From an uncultured Acetatifactor sp. (GTDB lineage Bacteria > Bacillota > Clostridia > Lachnospirales > Lachnospiraceae), in assembly GCA_910585805.1 (NCBI GenBank), contig CAJUFB010000031.1, positions 1-41,855 of the forward strand: a stretch of DNA of 41,855 nucleotides, read 5' to 3'. Below are positions 33,621-41,235 of the stretch, in pieces. Each line of letters starts with the position of its first letter. Positions within the stretch are counted from its first letter, which is position 1. Both the position numbers and the translations under genes were made by a program. The notes beneath the pieces were generated by a model. It was not told the origin of the DNA. It ran no database searches and saw nothing but the letters and a program-made list of their open reading frames with translations.

Positions 33621-33646
33621 GGGTATCAGCCCCGCGACAGAATAAA
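33621..33646 (+). repeat. 26-bp dispersed repeat, copy 1
   Basis: GGGTATCAGCCCCG followed by CGACAGAATAAA matches 24 of 26 bases at 38234-38259. Both lie just after a stop codon on the same strand. A short shared 3'-UTR motif or small repeat; meaning unknown. Confidence 0.45.
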
Positions 33647-33651
33647 ACAAA

Positions 33652-33707
33652 ACAGCCTCCGCAGCAGTACGGCGTATTCAGCCGTACCCGCGGAGGCCTG
33701 TTTTTGT
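33652..33707. terminator. Strong terminator between convergent genes
   Basis: CAGCCTCCGC (33653-33662) pairs with GCGGAGGCCTG (33690-33700), and inside GTACGGC pairs with GCCGTAC, followed by TTTTTG on the plus strand. AAAACA stands on the left side, so it can serve both the dehydrogenase and the convergent rhaM. Confidence 0.8.
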
Positions 33708-33738
33708 TTTCCATCCCTGCCAATCCCATGGCAGGCCG

Positions 33739-34050
33739 TCAGTCTAAATGAAATACCGTCTGCAAATCAATGCTCACAGGACTGTTATCCGGATTGGTCT
33801 CCATGATATCAGCCATGAAATCCCACCACTTGCGGTTGACGGCCGTATCAGCCCCTCTTGCCCACAGTTCCTCATCCTCAATCTCGATATAGCCGAACAG
33901 CGTCAGAGTCTCTCTGTCCAGGAAGATGGTGTAATTCTTCCCGCCGTGCTCATGGATCATGTCCTGCATCTCGGGCCAGAGCTCGTTGTGCCGCTTCTCG
34001 TACTCCGCTTCCTGACCGGGGTACAGTTTCATTTTAAATCCTTTTACCAT
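33739..34050 (-). CDS. rhaM: L-rhamnose mutarotase
   Basis: A 103-residue enzyme interconverting the alpha and beta anomers of L-rhamnose. The family signature is clear: GFKMKLYPGQEAEYEKRHNE, LWPEMQDMIHEHG with the catalytic histidine region, YTIFLDRETLTLFGYIEIED, WWDFMADIMETNPDNSP and the terminal VFHLD. Length is normal. Other rhamnose genes are not in the window. A GGAGG site lies upstream of 34050. Confidence 0.9.
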   Translation of the reverse strand: MVKGFKMKLYPGQEAEYEKRHNELWPEMQDMIHEHGGKNYTIFLDRETLTLFGYIEIEDEELWARGADTAVNRKWWDFMADIMETNPDNSPVSIDLQTVFHLD

Positions 34051-34399
34051 AATGGCGCCTCCTTCTTAAATCATCTCTTTGCACAATATGTTGAACCCGC
34101 CTTCTAAGTTATCCTTCTGATAATCGGATTCGGCGGGATATCATAGCTTATCTTAACAATTTTCCCCGAAATTTAAATGGCTTTGCTCCAAGGTGAACAT
34201 CAACTCTCAAAGAATCTCTGTTTACAGACACGCACACTCTGTAAACACCATATCCACATTATCTGTTTCTATAAGAAATATTACCATTCCTGCATCCTGA
34301 TTACAACCACCAACTTATCATTTTTCACATTTCCGGCAGCGAAACGGCAACGGCAGAAATGCAGACGGTTCTGATAGTCGGAACGGAGTAAAATGCAGA
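34051..34399. other. Intergenic region, no gene seen
   Basis: About 350 AT-rich bases upstream of rhaM. A short inverted repeat (CCGCCTTCT near 34099 and GGCGGG near 34133) flanks the rhaM upstream side. No supported gene or further repeat was seen. Confidence 0.4.
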
Positions 34400-34428
34400 T
34401 TGTTTTTCCTGATTGGATGTGATATAAT
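34400..34428 (+). promoter_or_regulatory. Putative sigma-A promoter upstream of tadA
   Basis: TTGTTT (34400-34405), 17-bp spacer, TATAAT (34423-34428). Transcription would start near 34435 and run into the hairpin ending at 34503, then to tadA at 34607. Confidence 0.55.
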
Positions 34429-34435
34429 GCCCCGG

Positions 34436-34506
34436 GTACAAAATAAATATCCCGGCAAAATTGCAGTTTATCGGGGGATTTCATCTTTTGGGTGAAATCC
34501 CCCTTG
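34436..34506 (+). ncRNA. Candidate short RNA or attenuated leader
   Basis: From the predicted start, CCGGG/CCCGG can form a first hairpin (34433-34455), followed by a perfect 11-bp stem GGGGGATTTCA (34473-34483) / TGAAATCCCCC (34493-34503). Only TTG follows, then TTGACA, which may be a second -35. This could be a ~70-nt RNA or a transcription pause/attenuator before tadA. No known family recognised. Confidence 0.35.
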
Positions 34507-34606
34507 ACAAATTTCCGGACATTTCACGCAATACGCCCCAACCCATGTACATCAGCAAAAAATGCGCCGCAGACACAGCAACCCGCACCAGGAAAGGAAA
34601 AACATC

Positions 34607-35140
34607 ATGACCGCCATAAACATCATCCACGAAAAATATATGAAAGAAGCCCTGAAGCAGGCGAAAAAAGCTTATGCGCTGGGAGAAGTCCCCATCGGCT
34701 GCGTCATCGTCCACCAGGGAAAGATCATCGGCAGGGGCTACAACCGGCGCAACACGGACAAAAACACCCTGGCTCACGCGGAAATCACCGCCATCCGGAA
34801 AGCCAGCAAGATTATCGGCGACTGGCGTCTGGAAGAATGCACCATCTATATCACTCTGGAGCCCTGCCAGATGTGCGCCGGCGCCATTATCCAGGCGCGC
34901 ATTCCGGAAGTGGTCATGGGCTGCATGAATCCCAAAGCAGGCTGCGGCGGCTCCCTGCTGAACATTCTGGAAGATGCCCGTTTCAACCATCAGGCCGAAG
35001 TGACCAGAGGCATCCTGGAGCAGGAATGCTCGGAGCTGCTGAAACTCTTTTTCACGGAGCTGCGGGAGCGGAATAAACTGGAGAAGCTCAGGAAGAAGGC
35101 TTCCACGGAAATGTCTGCCGCAAATTCAGGGACGGACTAA
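34607..35140 (+). CDS. tadA: tRNA adenosine(34) deaminase
   Basis: A 177-residue zinc deaminase that makes inosine at the wobble position of tRNA-Arg. The zinc site is complete: HAE in LAHAEITAIRKAS with the catalytic glutamate, and PCQMC in TLEPCQMCAGAI. EVPIGCVIV and GGSLLNILEDARFNH are also typical of TadA. ATG at 34607 follows AGGAAAGG and gives the usual N-terminus (MKEALKQAKKA shortly after); an upstream in-frame ATG at 34562 has no site. The C-terminal Lys/Glu-rich tail is normal. Confidence 0.9.
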   Translation: MTAINIIHEKYMKEALKQAKKAYALGEVPIGCVIVHQGKIIGRGYNRRNTDKNTLAHAEITAIRKASKIIGDWRLEECTIYITLEPCQMCAGAIIQARIPEVVMGCMNPKAGCGGSLLNILEDARFNHQAEVTRGILEQECSELLKLFFTELRERNKLEKLRKKASTEMSAANSGTD

Positions 35141-35209
35141 TCCGTACTACCGCCGCCCGTTCCCTTTCCAAATTATGTGGCCTATAGCAGAATCTTTTTC
35201 AAAAAGCAC

Positions 35210-35238
35210 TTGCAAATACAAAATCAATATGATATCAT
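35210..35238 (+). promoter_or_regulatory. Putative promoter of the SPFH operon
   Basis: TTGCAA (35210-35215), 17-bp spacer, TATCAT (35233-35238), leaving a leader of about 145 nt before the ATG at 35392. Confidence 0.5.
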
Positions 35239-35391
35239 TTTAATATCAACAAAATCATAGCAAACGACTTTGCTACCTGTACCCGAATTCCGAAATGCCG
35301 TCATGCGCACGATATGTGCAGCACACCCGGGCACAGGCAAAACTGCCGTTTCCTATCACTGTCACAGACATAAGAAAGCGAGGCATTCTCT

Positions 35392-36429
35392 ATGAACGAA
35401 AAAGTATTAAACGGAAAAAAGAACGGTATGTCCGTACTGCTGCTGATCCTTCTGGTTTATATCATCGGCATAGCCATGATCATCCTCTCCGGCATCAGCC
35501 TGGACCAGGCTCCCGGCGCCATGAACATTGCAGGGCTTGTGATCGGCATCCTGATCGTCGCCTTCGGGTGGATCTTCCTCCTTGGCCTGAAGGTGTTAAA
35601 GCCCCAGGAAGCCCTGGTGCTGACCCTGTTCGGAAAGTATGTGGGCACATTAAAAGAAAACGGCTTCTACTACGTCAATCCCTTCTGCGTGGGCGTGAAC
35701 CCGGCCGCCAGGACCAGACTGAGCCAGAGCGGGGATGTGTCGGAACCCGGCACCGGGCTGACAGCCCTTGTCAACGGCGTCCAGAGCGCCAATGCGATGA
35801 CCAGCGACTACGGCAGCAAGAAGCTTTCCCTGAAAATCATGACGCTCAACAACAGCCGCCAGAAAATAAACGACTGCCTGGGCAACCCCGTGGAAATCGG
35901 CATCGCCGTCACCTGGCGGATTGTGGATACGGCAAAAGCGGTTTTCAATGTGGACAATTACAAGGAATTCCTGTCCCTCCAGTGTGACAGCGCCCTGCGC
36001 CATGTGGTCCGCATCTATCCTTACGATGTGGCGGCAAATGTGGACACCACAGGGGACGGCGTTGCGGATGAGGGAAGCCTACGTGGTTCCAGCGAGGTAG
36101 TCGCCCTGCGGATCAAAGATGAAATCCAGACCCGTGTAAAGGAAGCCGGAATCGAAATCGTGGAGGCCAGGATCACCTACCTTGCCTACGCCCCGGAAAT
36201 CGCCGCGGTCATGCTGCAGCGCCAGCAAGCTTCCGCCATCATTGACGCCCGCAAGATGATTGTGGACGGCGCGGTGGGCATGGTGGAAATGGCCTTGGAA
36301 CGCCTGAACCAGAACGATGTGGTACAGTTGGATGAAGAACGGAAGGCTGCCATGGTCTCCAACCTGCTTGTGGTATTATGCGGAAACCATGACGCACAGC
36401 CCGTAGTCAATTCAGGGAGTTTATATTAA
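35392..36429 (+). CDS. SPFH/Band 7 domain membrane protein
   Basis: A 345-residue protein with two N-terminal membrane helices (VLLLILLVYIIGIAMIIL and IAGLVIGILIVAFGWIFLLG) and an SPFH (stomatin/flotillin-like) domain starting VLKPQEALVLTLFGKYVGTL, including VEIGIAVTWRIVDTAKAVFN and AGIEIVEARITYLAYAPEIA. The C-terminus is a short helical tail. Such proteins form membrane scaffolds. It ends one base before a small DNA-binding protein that is probably translated together with it. Confidence 0.85.
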   Translation: MNEKVLNGKKNGMSVLLLILLVYIIGIAMIILSGISLDQAPGAMNIAGLVIGILIVAFGWIFLLGLKVLKPQEALVLTLFGKYVGTLKENGFYYVNPFCVGVNPAARTRLSQSGDVSEPGTGLTALVNGVQSANAMTSDYGSKKLSLKIMTLNNSRQKINDCLGNPVEIGIAVTWRIVDTAKAVFNVDNYKEFLSLQCDSALRHVVRIYPYDVAANVDTTGDGVADEGSLRGSSEVVALRIKDEIQTRVKEAGIEIVEARITYLAYAPEIAAVMLQRQQASAIIDARKMIVDGAVGMVEMALERLNQNDVVQLDEERKAAMVSNLLVVLCGNHDAQPVVNSGSLY

Positions 36430-36430
36430 T

Positions 36431-36628
36431 ATGGCTGATAGCAAGAAACAGGTGCCCTTGAGGCTGTCCCCAAAGCTGTATGATGCCATCGCCGCCTGGG
36501 CGGAAGACGATTTCCGTTCAGTCAACGGCCAGATTGAGTATCTTCTGACGGAATGCGTCAGGCAGCGCAGGAAAAACGGAAAATATGTCCCGGATGAACT
36601 GGATGTTCCGCCGAAGCTGGATTTGTAA
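36431..36628 (+). CDS. Arc-like ribbon-helix-helix protein
   Basis: A 65-residue protein with an Arc/MetJ-type ribbon-helix-helix: the strand KKQVPLRLSPKLYDAIAAWA, then RSVNGQIEYLLTECVRQRRK. The start overlaps the SPFH end region and has GGGAG upstream, so the pair is translationally coupled. Firmicutes often pair this small protein with an SPFH gene, suggesting an autoregulator or a partner of the scaffold rather than an antitoxin. The tail VPPKLDL is poorly ordered. Confidence 0.75.
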   Translation: MADSKKQVPLRLSPKLYDAIAAWAEDDFRSVNGQIEYLLTECVRQRRKNGKYVPDELDVPPKLDL

Positions 36629-36631
36629 CAA

Positions 36632-36727
36632 ATTGCCGGAAAGCAGTCGCTTTCTCACAACTATACCGCGCCGTATCATTACTGACGTTTATCGTGTGGG
36701 AATGCTGTTTTCCGGCAGGTCTTTTTT
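36632..36727 (+). terminator. Long-stem terminator of the SPFH operon
   Basis: TTGCCGGAAAGCAG (36633-36646) pairs throughout (with two wobbles) with CTGTTTTCCGGCAG (36705-36718), followed by CTTTTTT (36721-36727). The 58-nt loop has AT-rich sequence only. It ends the SPFH/RHH operon. Confidence 0.55.
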
Positions 36728-36856
36728 CTGCTTATTCATTTTATTTCTCGGCGCAATCCCCTCGATTTCATTTTGCATAAACCATTCTGTTTTCTCGGAA
36801 TAAGAAAAGTGTCTGCCCCGGCTTTGCTTCGTTTGGTGCGATATCCCAAAAAATGA

Positions 36857-36885
36857 TTGACAAACAATAATTATCATGTTATCAT
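36857..36885 (+). promoter_or_regulatory. Promoter of the DUF2975/HTH pair with repeated TTATC boxes
   Basis: TTGACA (36857-36862), 17-bp spacer, TATCAT (36880-36885). TTATCAT occurs at 36871 and 36879, with ATTATCG just downstream (about 36896), overlapping the -10. Repeated boxes at this position are good candidates for binding by the small HTH regulator encoded at 37988. The repeat ACAATAATT also occurs twice (36864 and 36906). Confidence 0.6.
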
Positions 36886-36928
36886 AAGCTCGAAATTATC
36901 GTAAAACAATAATTCTGAAGGAGGCAAT

Positions 36929-37807
36929 ATGAAATACATCACATTTCCCTGGGCACAGCTGGGAACTGCGCTGCGCAGGCTCTCCCTGTCCGGCTCCGTC
37001 GGCAATGCGGCGGCATGGATCCTGTTTCTTCTCATCGGCGCAATTCCTCTGGCAGCGGCAGCCATCCTGTACATCCGCCGCCGCAGCTGTAAAGCCGACA
37101 TCCTGCTGGCAGCTCTGTCACTGATGCTCTATGTCAGCATGTGGTTTTATATCAACCCTTCTTATCTGAACGTATACCTGTCACCTTTACCCATGGGTGA
37201 TTTTTCCGGATATCTCCTGGGGACGGTCCTCTACAGCCTCCTGCTGACCTGGATTCTGCTGCGCTGCATAATCCGTTACGAAAAAGCGGAATACCGTAAT
37301 CTGATGTCCGGTTTCAGATTTCTTCTGTATGCATATATCCTTGTTCTGGCAATCGGAACCCTGCTGCAGGGCGGTGCCGAATTTATTGCATCCTGTCAGG
37401 CCCTGACCGAAAACAATTCCGGCGCCAACGCTCTGGAACTGAATATCAGCACCTTTTTCCTGATTCTGCAGGCTGTTTGCAGACTGCTGCCCAAAATGGC
37501 GGAACTGGCATTGCTGGGTATGGGTGCCGGTTTCCTGCGCGGCTTTGAACGGGCCGCCTTCAGTCAGGATACCCTCGCCAGACTGGAAAGACTGCGCATC
37601 GCAAGCGGACGGCTTCTGATGCTGATTCTGATAAGCAATGTGGGCATCAGTATCCTGCAGCTTATCTTTTCCAGGTTCCTTTTAAGCAGCTCCCACATCA
37701 TTGTCTTTCCGTTGACAGAGATCATCGTAGTGCTGGGAATCCGGCTCCTGAGTCTTCTTTACCTGGAGAGCAGGCGCCTGAAAGAAGACAACGACATGTT
37801 TATCTGA
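36929..37807 (+). CDS. Multi-pass membrane protein, DUF2975-like at the C-terminus
   Basis: A 292-residue membrane protein with about eight hydrophobic segments. The C-terminal half resembles DUF2975 proteins, with the family ending (LESRRLKEDNDMFI, matching L-x-E-x-ND-x-x-I). The N-terminal half (SVGNAAAWILFLLIGAIPLA and VLYSLLLTWILLRCI) is longer than usual for this family. GGAGG precedes the ATG. It is followed by a YozG-like regulator, the usual partner of DUF2975 genes. Function unknown; often stress- or envelope-related. Confidence 0.65.
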   Translation: MKYITFPWAQLGTALRRLSLSGSVGNAAAWILFLLIGAIPLAAAAILYIRRRSCKADILLAALSLMLYVSMWFYINPSYLNVYLSPLPMGDFSGYLLGTVLYSLLLTWILLRCIIRYEKAEYRNLMSGFRFLLYAYILVLAIGTLLQGGAEFIASCQALTENNSGANALELNISTFFLILQAVCRLLPKMAELALLGMGAGFLRGFERAAFSQDTLARLERLRIASGRLLMLILISNVGISILQLIFSRFLLSSSHIIVFPLTEIIVVLGIRLLSLLYLESRRLKEDNDMFI

Positions 37808-37987
37808 CTCCCGGCGGTCCAGGTTCCGCCTCAGCCGCCACCATTATACCGGTGAGCATATGAGCATATTCCGGGGCAGCGCCCGGGCTTCCGCTTCCGG
37901 CAGGTATACCCCTGAAACAGGCTGCAGGCAGTTTCCCGAATCGGCAAATGATTTCGGCTTTGAGTATCAATAAAGGAAGAAGGTAAA

Positions 37988-38218
37988 ATGGCAATACGAA
38001 TCTATCTGGATGAAATCCTGAAGGAACGCCGCATGACCTCCAAAGAGCTATGCCGGCTGGTGAACATCACGGAAGCAAACCTGTCCATCCTGCGCAGCGG
38101 CAGGGCAAAGGGCGTGCGCTTCGGCACCATCAATAAAATATGCTACTACCTGCAGTGCGATGTGGGCGATATTTTAAAATTCGACGGCAGTCTGGACGAG
38201 GAACAGGATACAGAATAA
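37988..38218 (+). CDS. YozG-like Cro/C1 HTH regulator
   Basis: A 76-residue Cro/C1-type regulator: IYLDEILKERRMTSKELCRL, NITEANLSILRSGRAKGVRF, then YYLQCDVGDILKFD. The HTH is complete and very similar in layout to YozG-type proteins that are encoded after DUF2975 membrane proteins. AAGGAAGAAGG precedes the start. Probably represses the pair through the TTATC boxes at 36871-36900 (inference). Confidence 0.85.
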   Translation: MAIRIYLDEILKERRMTSKELCRLVNITEANLSILRSGRAKGVRFGTINKICYYLQCDVGDILKFDGSLDEEQDTE

Positions 38219-38233
38219 TACACTCAAAACGCA

Positions 38234-38259
38234 GGGTATCAGCCCCGTGAAAGAATAAA
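38234..38259 (+). repeat. 26-bp dispersed repeat, copy 2
   Basis: GGGTATCAGCCCCG followed by TGAAAGAATAAA, matching 24 of 26 bases of 33621-33646, again shortly downstream of a stop codon on the plus strand. Confidence 0.45.
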
Positions 38260-38333
38260 TCCGTATGGCTGCCGAAACAATGAAAACCGTATCAAAAACA
38301 ATGATTTTACAAAGAAAGCAGGTCATCATAAAA

Positions 38334-39338
38334 ATGAATAATACACCATCGAATCGTCCGGATAATAACGAAATACCGACTCCGGAGACTGCAAAGAGAT
38401 ATGAAACAGAACCTGTTAATGCAGCGCCGGAAACCAAAAAAACAGCCGCAATCCTGTCCGCCACAGCGCTCCTCTTCCTGTGCGGCGTTCTCCTGGCCCG
38501 CGCAGATGTCCCTCTCGCCCTGGCGGAATCCCAGACAGGCGAAGACCGTCTGGCCGGCATATTTATCACGGAAAACTATATCGAACCGGGCATGCCTGAG
38601 ATAGATGTCAGCATTCATGGAGAAATCGTCATAAAAGAGCAGGAACCTGAACGGATTTACGGCATCTTCAACCAGGACGACCTCAGTATACCGGTATCTT
38701 TTCCCGGACTGGAAGGATTCGGCATCTACAACCTGCGGATTCAGGACGAGACATCACAGGTTTCCACTGGTTACTGCACAAGCGACGATATTTTTACCGA
38801 CGCGCACTTTACCGCTTCCGATAATGAAAACCATATGGAAGCGTCTGTATATGTCCCTGCAGACAGACCCTGCAGCTACTATTTCAATCCGGTCTACCAG
38901 CAGGCGGACGGAACCCTGTATCTGCTGCCCGGAAGCGGAATTACTTCGGATTCCCTGAACGGGGGCTCCTGGTCTCAGAGCATCGCCCAGTCCAGAAGCG
39001 AAAGCTTCGGCGGAACGGAAGAAACGGAAAGTTATCGCTATACCGTTCGGATTGTTGCGGCAGATGTCCCCGGAGACACGGAACTTATTTTTATGAGCCG
39101 GGAAAATCAGGTCCTGCAGAGCATGTCCGGTAACGAGCTGGAGCTCCTGATCCAAAAAGAGACGCCCCGGCTGGAGATTCCGGCGGATGTTTCCTACCTG
39201 ATCCTTCGTCAGTCCAAAGCGGGAACCGGGGAATTTACCCACACGCTCTTTGACCGCGGAACAGAATCTCTGGAATATATGATCGCAGCAGAAGACACCT
39301 GCCTGCATCCCCGCTCTCTGAACCTGGTGTGGAATTGA
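38334..39338 (+). CDS. Membrane-anchored or secreted protein of unknown function
   Basis: About 334 residues. A polar N-terminus (NNTPSNRPDNNEIPTPETAK) leads to a hydrophobic segment (AAILSATALLFLCGVLLARA), then an extracytoplasmic beta-rich region (GIFITENYIEPGMPEIDVSI, VASVYVPADRPCSYYFNP, YRYTVRIVAADVPGDTELIF). There is no sortase signal at the C-terminus. No domain recognised. The start is uncertain: ATG at 38334 has only a weak AAAGCAGG site, and in-frame ATGs at 38265 and 38280 are possible. A solute-binding or surface function is only a guess. Confidence 0.6.
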   Translation: MNNTPSNRPDNNEIPTPETAKRYETEPVNAAPETKKTAAILSATALLFLCGVLLARADVPLALAESQTGEDRLAGIFITENYIEPGMPEIDVSIHGEIVIKEQEPERIYGIFNQDDLSIPVSFPGLEGFGIYNLRIQDETSQVSTGYCTSDDIFTDAHFTASDNENHMEASVYVPADRPCSYYFNPVYQQADGTLYLLPGSGITSDSLNGGSWSQSIAQSRSESFGGTEETESYRYTVRIVAADVPGDTELIFMSRENQVLQSMSGNELELLIQKETPRLEIPADVSYLILRQSKAGTGEFTHTLFDRGTESLEYMIAAEDTCLHPRSLNLVWN

Positions 39339-39519
39339 TTGTTTTTAGCAGATGGCAGCAGCCTGTACGGTTCTCGGGCTGCTGTCGCTCCATACCGGTA
39401 TCTGACTCCTTGTCATGGGCCCGCCTCTCCCTTCTACTCCCCTGCCCCGCCAGTTTGCAGAGTCCCCCGTCAGCCCGCCAGACCGGTATTTACGGGGATG
39501 TGCCATCTGCCCAGATCCT
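39339..39519. other. Intergenic region, no gene seen
   Basis: Some 180 bp of GC-rich sequence after the preceding gene; open frames on the plus strand have no ribosome binding site and are rich in Pro/Ser/Arg, typical of noncoding frames. Confidence 0.35.
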
Positions 39520-39622
39520 TAAGAATTGCCGGAAGATAACCGCTGCAGCTTACAGGCAAAAACCGGGAAATACAATAAAACTCGCTGTGAGCTTGCAGCG
39601 GTTATTTGCAGACACTTCCTTA
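39520..39622 (-). repeat. MITE-like element, copy E (inverted)
   Basis: 103 bp in the opposite orientation to copies A-D: TAAGAATTGCCGGAAGATAA at the left and TTTGCAGACACTTCCTTA at the right, with ATAACCGCTGCA and TGCAGCGGTTAT as perfect inner arms and AAATACAATAAAA as the inverted core block. Confidence 0.75.
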
Positions 39623-39665
39623 CTCAATATATACTGCTTAACAGTTATAATTTCCGAGTAACCAG

Positions 39666-39729
39666 ACTGCATAACGCCAGCCATATGCGTTTAACCAGTG
39701 CAGTACGGTAAATTTTGGCGTTATGCAGT
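39666..39729 (+). repeat. REP-like palindrome, copy R2
   Basis: Perfect 14-bp arms ACTGCATAACGCCA (39666-39679) and TGGCGTTATGCAGT (39716-39729), with inner landmarks CCAGCCATATGCG and CAGTACGGTAAATTTTGG. The right arm includes the stop codon of the flavin reductase gene, so on the minus strand the hairpin directly ends that mRNA. Confidence 0.65.
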
Positions 39730-40218
39730 ATAAGTGGGTGCGTTCTTCGGGCTTTTTCCCTTGATTACATTATGGTAGTACGAATAGGTCATGGGCTCGT
39801 CCTGCTTCAGGATATCCGCATCCAGCACCCTGCCTAAAAATACGGTGTGAGTGGATGTCTCCATCTTATCCACTACCTCGCAGGTAATATAGGCGCAGGC
39901 ATCGGATACCACCGGCAGGTATCCCTTTACGGTATGCTCCACCTCGTCAAATTTATCACAATCCTTCCCGCTCTTGAAGCCGAACGTACCGATGATGCCC
40001 GGGCTGGAATGCTCTCCCAGGATAGAAATGGCAAACTTCCCGGTGTCCTGGATGCACTGGTTCGTGTAGTTGTCATGGTTGATGCTTACGGCAATGGTTG
40101 CGGGACTGGAGGTAATCTGCATGGCACTGTTTGCCGTGCAGCCGGTGGCCCTCCCCCTGTCCCAGGTACTGACTACATATACCCCATAAGATAATTGATA
40201 GAATGCGCTCTTGTTCAT
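39721..40218 (-). CDS. Flavin reductase family protein
   Basis: A 165-residue flavin reductase-like FMN-binding protein (split-barrel). Typical segments: YGVYVVSTWDRGRATGCTAN with SAMQITSSPATIAVSINHDN, KFAISILGEHSSPGIIGTFG, FKSGKDCDKF and THTVFLGRVLDADIL. It is the type also found at the N-terminus of high-molecular-weight rubredoxins of anaerobes, which suggests a role in electron transfer or oxygen/NO detoxification; no rubredoxin domain is fused. AAGGAG precedes the ATG. Its stop lies in repeat R2. Confidence 0.88.
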   Translation of the reverse strand: MNKSAFYQLSYGVYVVSTWDRGRATGCTANSAMQITSSPATIAVSINHDNYTNQCIQDTGKFAISILGEHSSPGIIGTFGFKSGKDCDKFDEVEHTVKGYLPVVSDACAYITCEVVDKMETSTHTVFLGRVLDADILKQDEPMTYSYYHNVIKGKSPKNAPTYTA

Positions 40219-40362
40219 ACGTTGTTCTCCTTTTCATAATAAAATAAAATCCCTGTACCTCAGCACTGCCCTGAATATGATACTTCACTTAAGTATATAC
40301 CATGAGCACGGCAACGCTCCTGGCAAATGACCATCCGGCCGCTTCCTGCCAGGAATATAATC

Positions 40363-41223
40363 TTAGAAATTGTCGGAAAATAACTGCTTACAGGTTCTTC
40401 TTCTCTCCCGGCAGAATGCTGTACATCTCCCCGTCTTTTTCGAAAAAAGCTCTGTCACTGTGGGATTGTATACCTGTCTGCCGTCCACGGAAAATTCCAG
40501 TCTCCAATATGCCTGAACATAATCATGAATCTGGATATTCGTAGCATACCAGACATCCTCATGCCCCCCTGCAAAGGCTGCAAATTCTTCGATCACTTCC
40601 CAGTTATCCCCTGTTTCAAACTCAAAGCTGTGTCCCCAGAGATAAAACATCCATGGCTCACGGGCAGGCATTTCTTCTATAAATTTTCTCACCAGGGGCA
40701 TCAGCTCCGGATCGTTGTGATGACAGGTTGCCTGCAGCCGGAACCAGTCTGCGGGAATATCGAAAGAATGGCTGGAAATAGTCGTTCTGCCGTATACCAG
40801 ACCGGCTTTCTTCAGACATTCCACCACAGTATCATTGCAGGTGCCAAATGGATACGCCATTCCGCGCACAATGGTCCGGAAGGTATTTTCCAGATTCTCC
40901 CTGTCTTTCAGCAGTTCCCACATTGCCATGCTCTCCGGCAGCTTCTCCAGAAAAGGATGCGTCAGTCCATGTACCGCTACTTCATGCCCGCTGTCTGTAT
41001 ACACTTCTTTCACCTGCCTGACCGACAGCTTACGATGAAATTCCTCCGGCGGATACACGGTTCCCTCCGGTGCGAATCTTCCGCTGTTCAGATTAAAAGT
41101 ACCCTTCAAACCGTTCTGGTTCATGATCCGAATCAGCCTGATGTCCTGTTCTGTACCATCATCATAGCTCAATGTGAGCGCCTTTGCCCTTCCTTTCGGA
41201 AAACGCATAAACATTCCTGACAT
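40363..41223 (-). CDS. Polysaccharide deacetylase, frameshifted at the 3' end
   Basis: A NodB-type polysaccharide deacetylase (286 residues as read). ALTLSYDDGTEQDI holds the metal aspartates, GLTHPFLEK the HxxxxH-like histidines of this subgroup, and GMAYPFGTCND and YLWGHSFEFE the later motifs. No signal peptide, so it acts in the cytoplasm or on a small soluble sugar. After NPTVTEL the frame turns into Arg/Cys-rich sequence and runs into a MITE-like right end (KQLFSDNF). One extra base in the six-A run at 40443-40448 would give NPTVTELFFEKDGEMYSILP and a stop at 40388, a normal family end. GAAGGAGG precedes the start. Confidence 0.8.
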   Translation of the reverse strand: MSGMFMRFPKGRAKALTLSYDDGTEQDIRLIRIMNQNGLKGTFNLNSGRFAPEGTVYPPEEFHRKLSVRQVKEVYTDSGHEVAVHGLTHPFLEKLPESMAMWELLKDRENLENTFRTIVRGMAYPFGTCNDTVVECLKKAGLVYGRTTISSHSFDIPADWFRLQATCHHNDPELMPLVRKFIEEMPAREPWMFYLWGHSFEFETGDNWEVIEEFAAFAGGHEDVWYATNIQIHDYVQAYWRLEFSVDGRQVYNPTVTELFSKKTGRCTAFCRERRRTCKQLFSDNF

Positions 41224-41235
41224 TTTCAGCCTCCT

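Noticed and set aside
34430..34510. SRP (4.5S/6S) RNA near tadA
   Set aside because: The conserved GGAA/tetraloop and GAGGT-type SRP landmarks are absent on either side of tadA.
36431..36628. Antitoxin of a toxin-antitoxin pair
   Set aside because: The ribbon-helix-helix protein is coupled to an SPFH gene and no toxin-like gene is adjacent.
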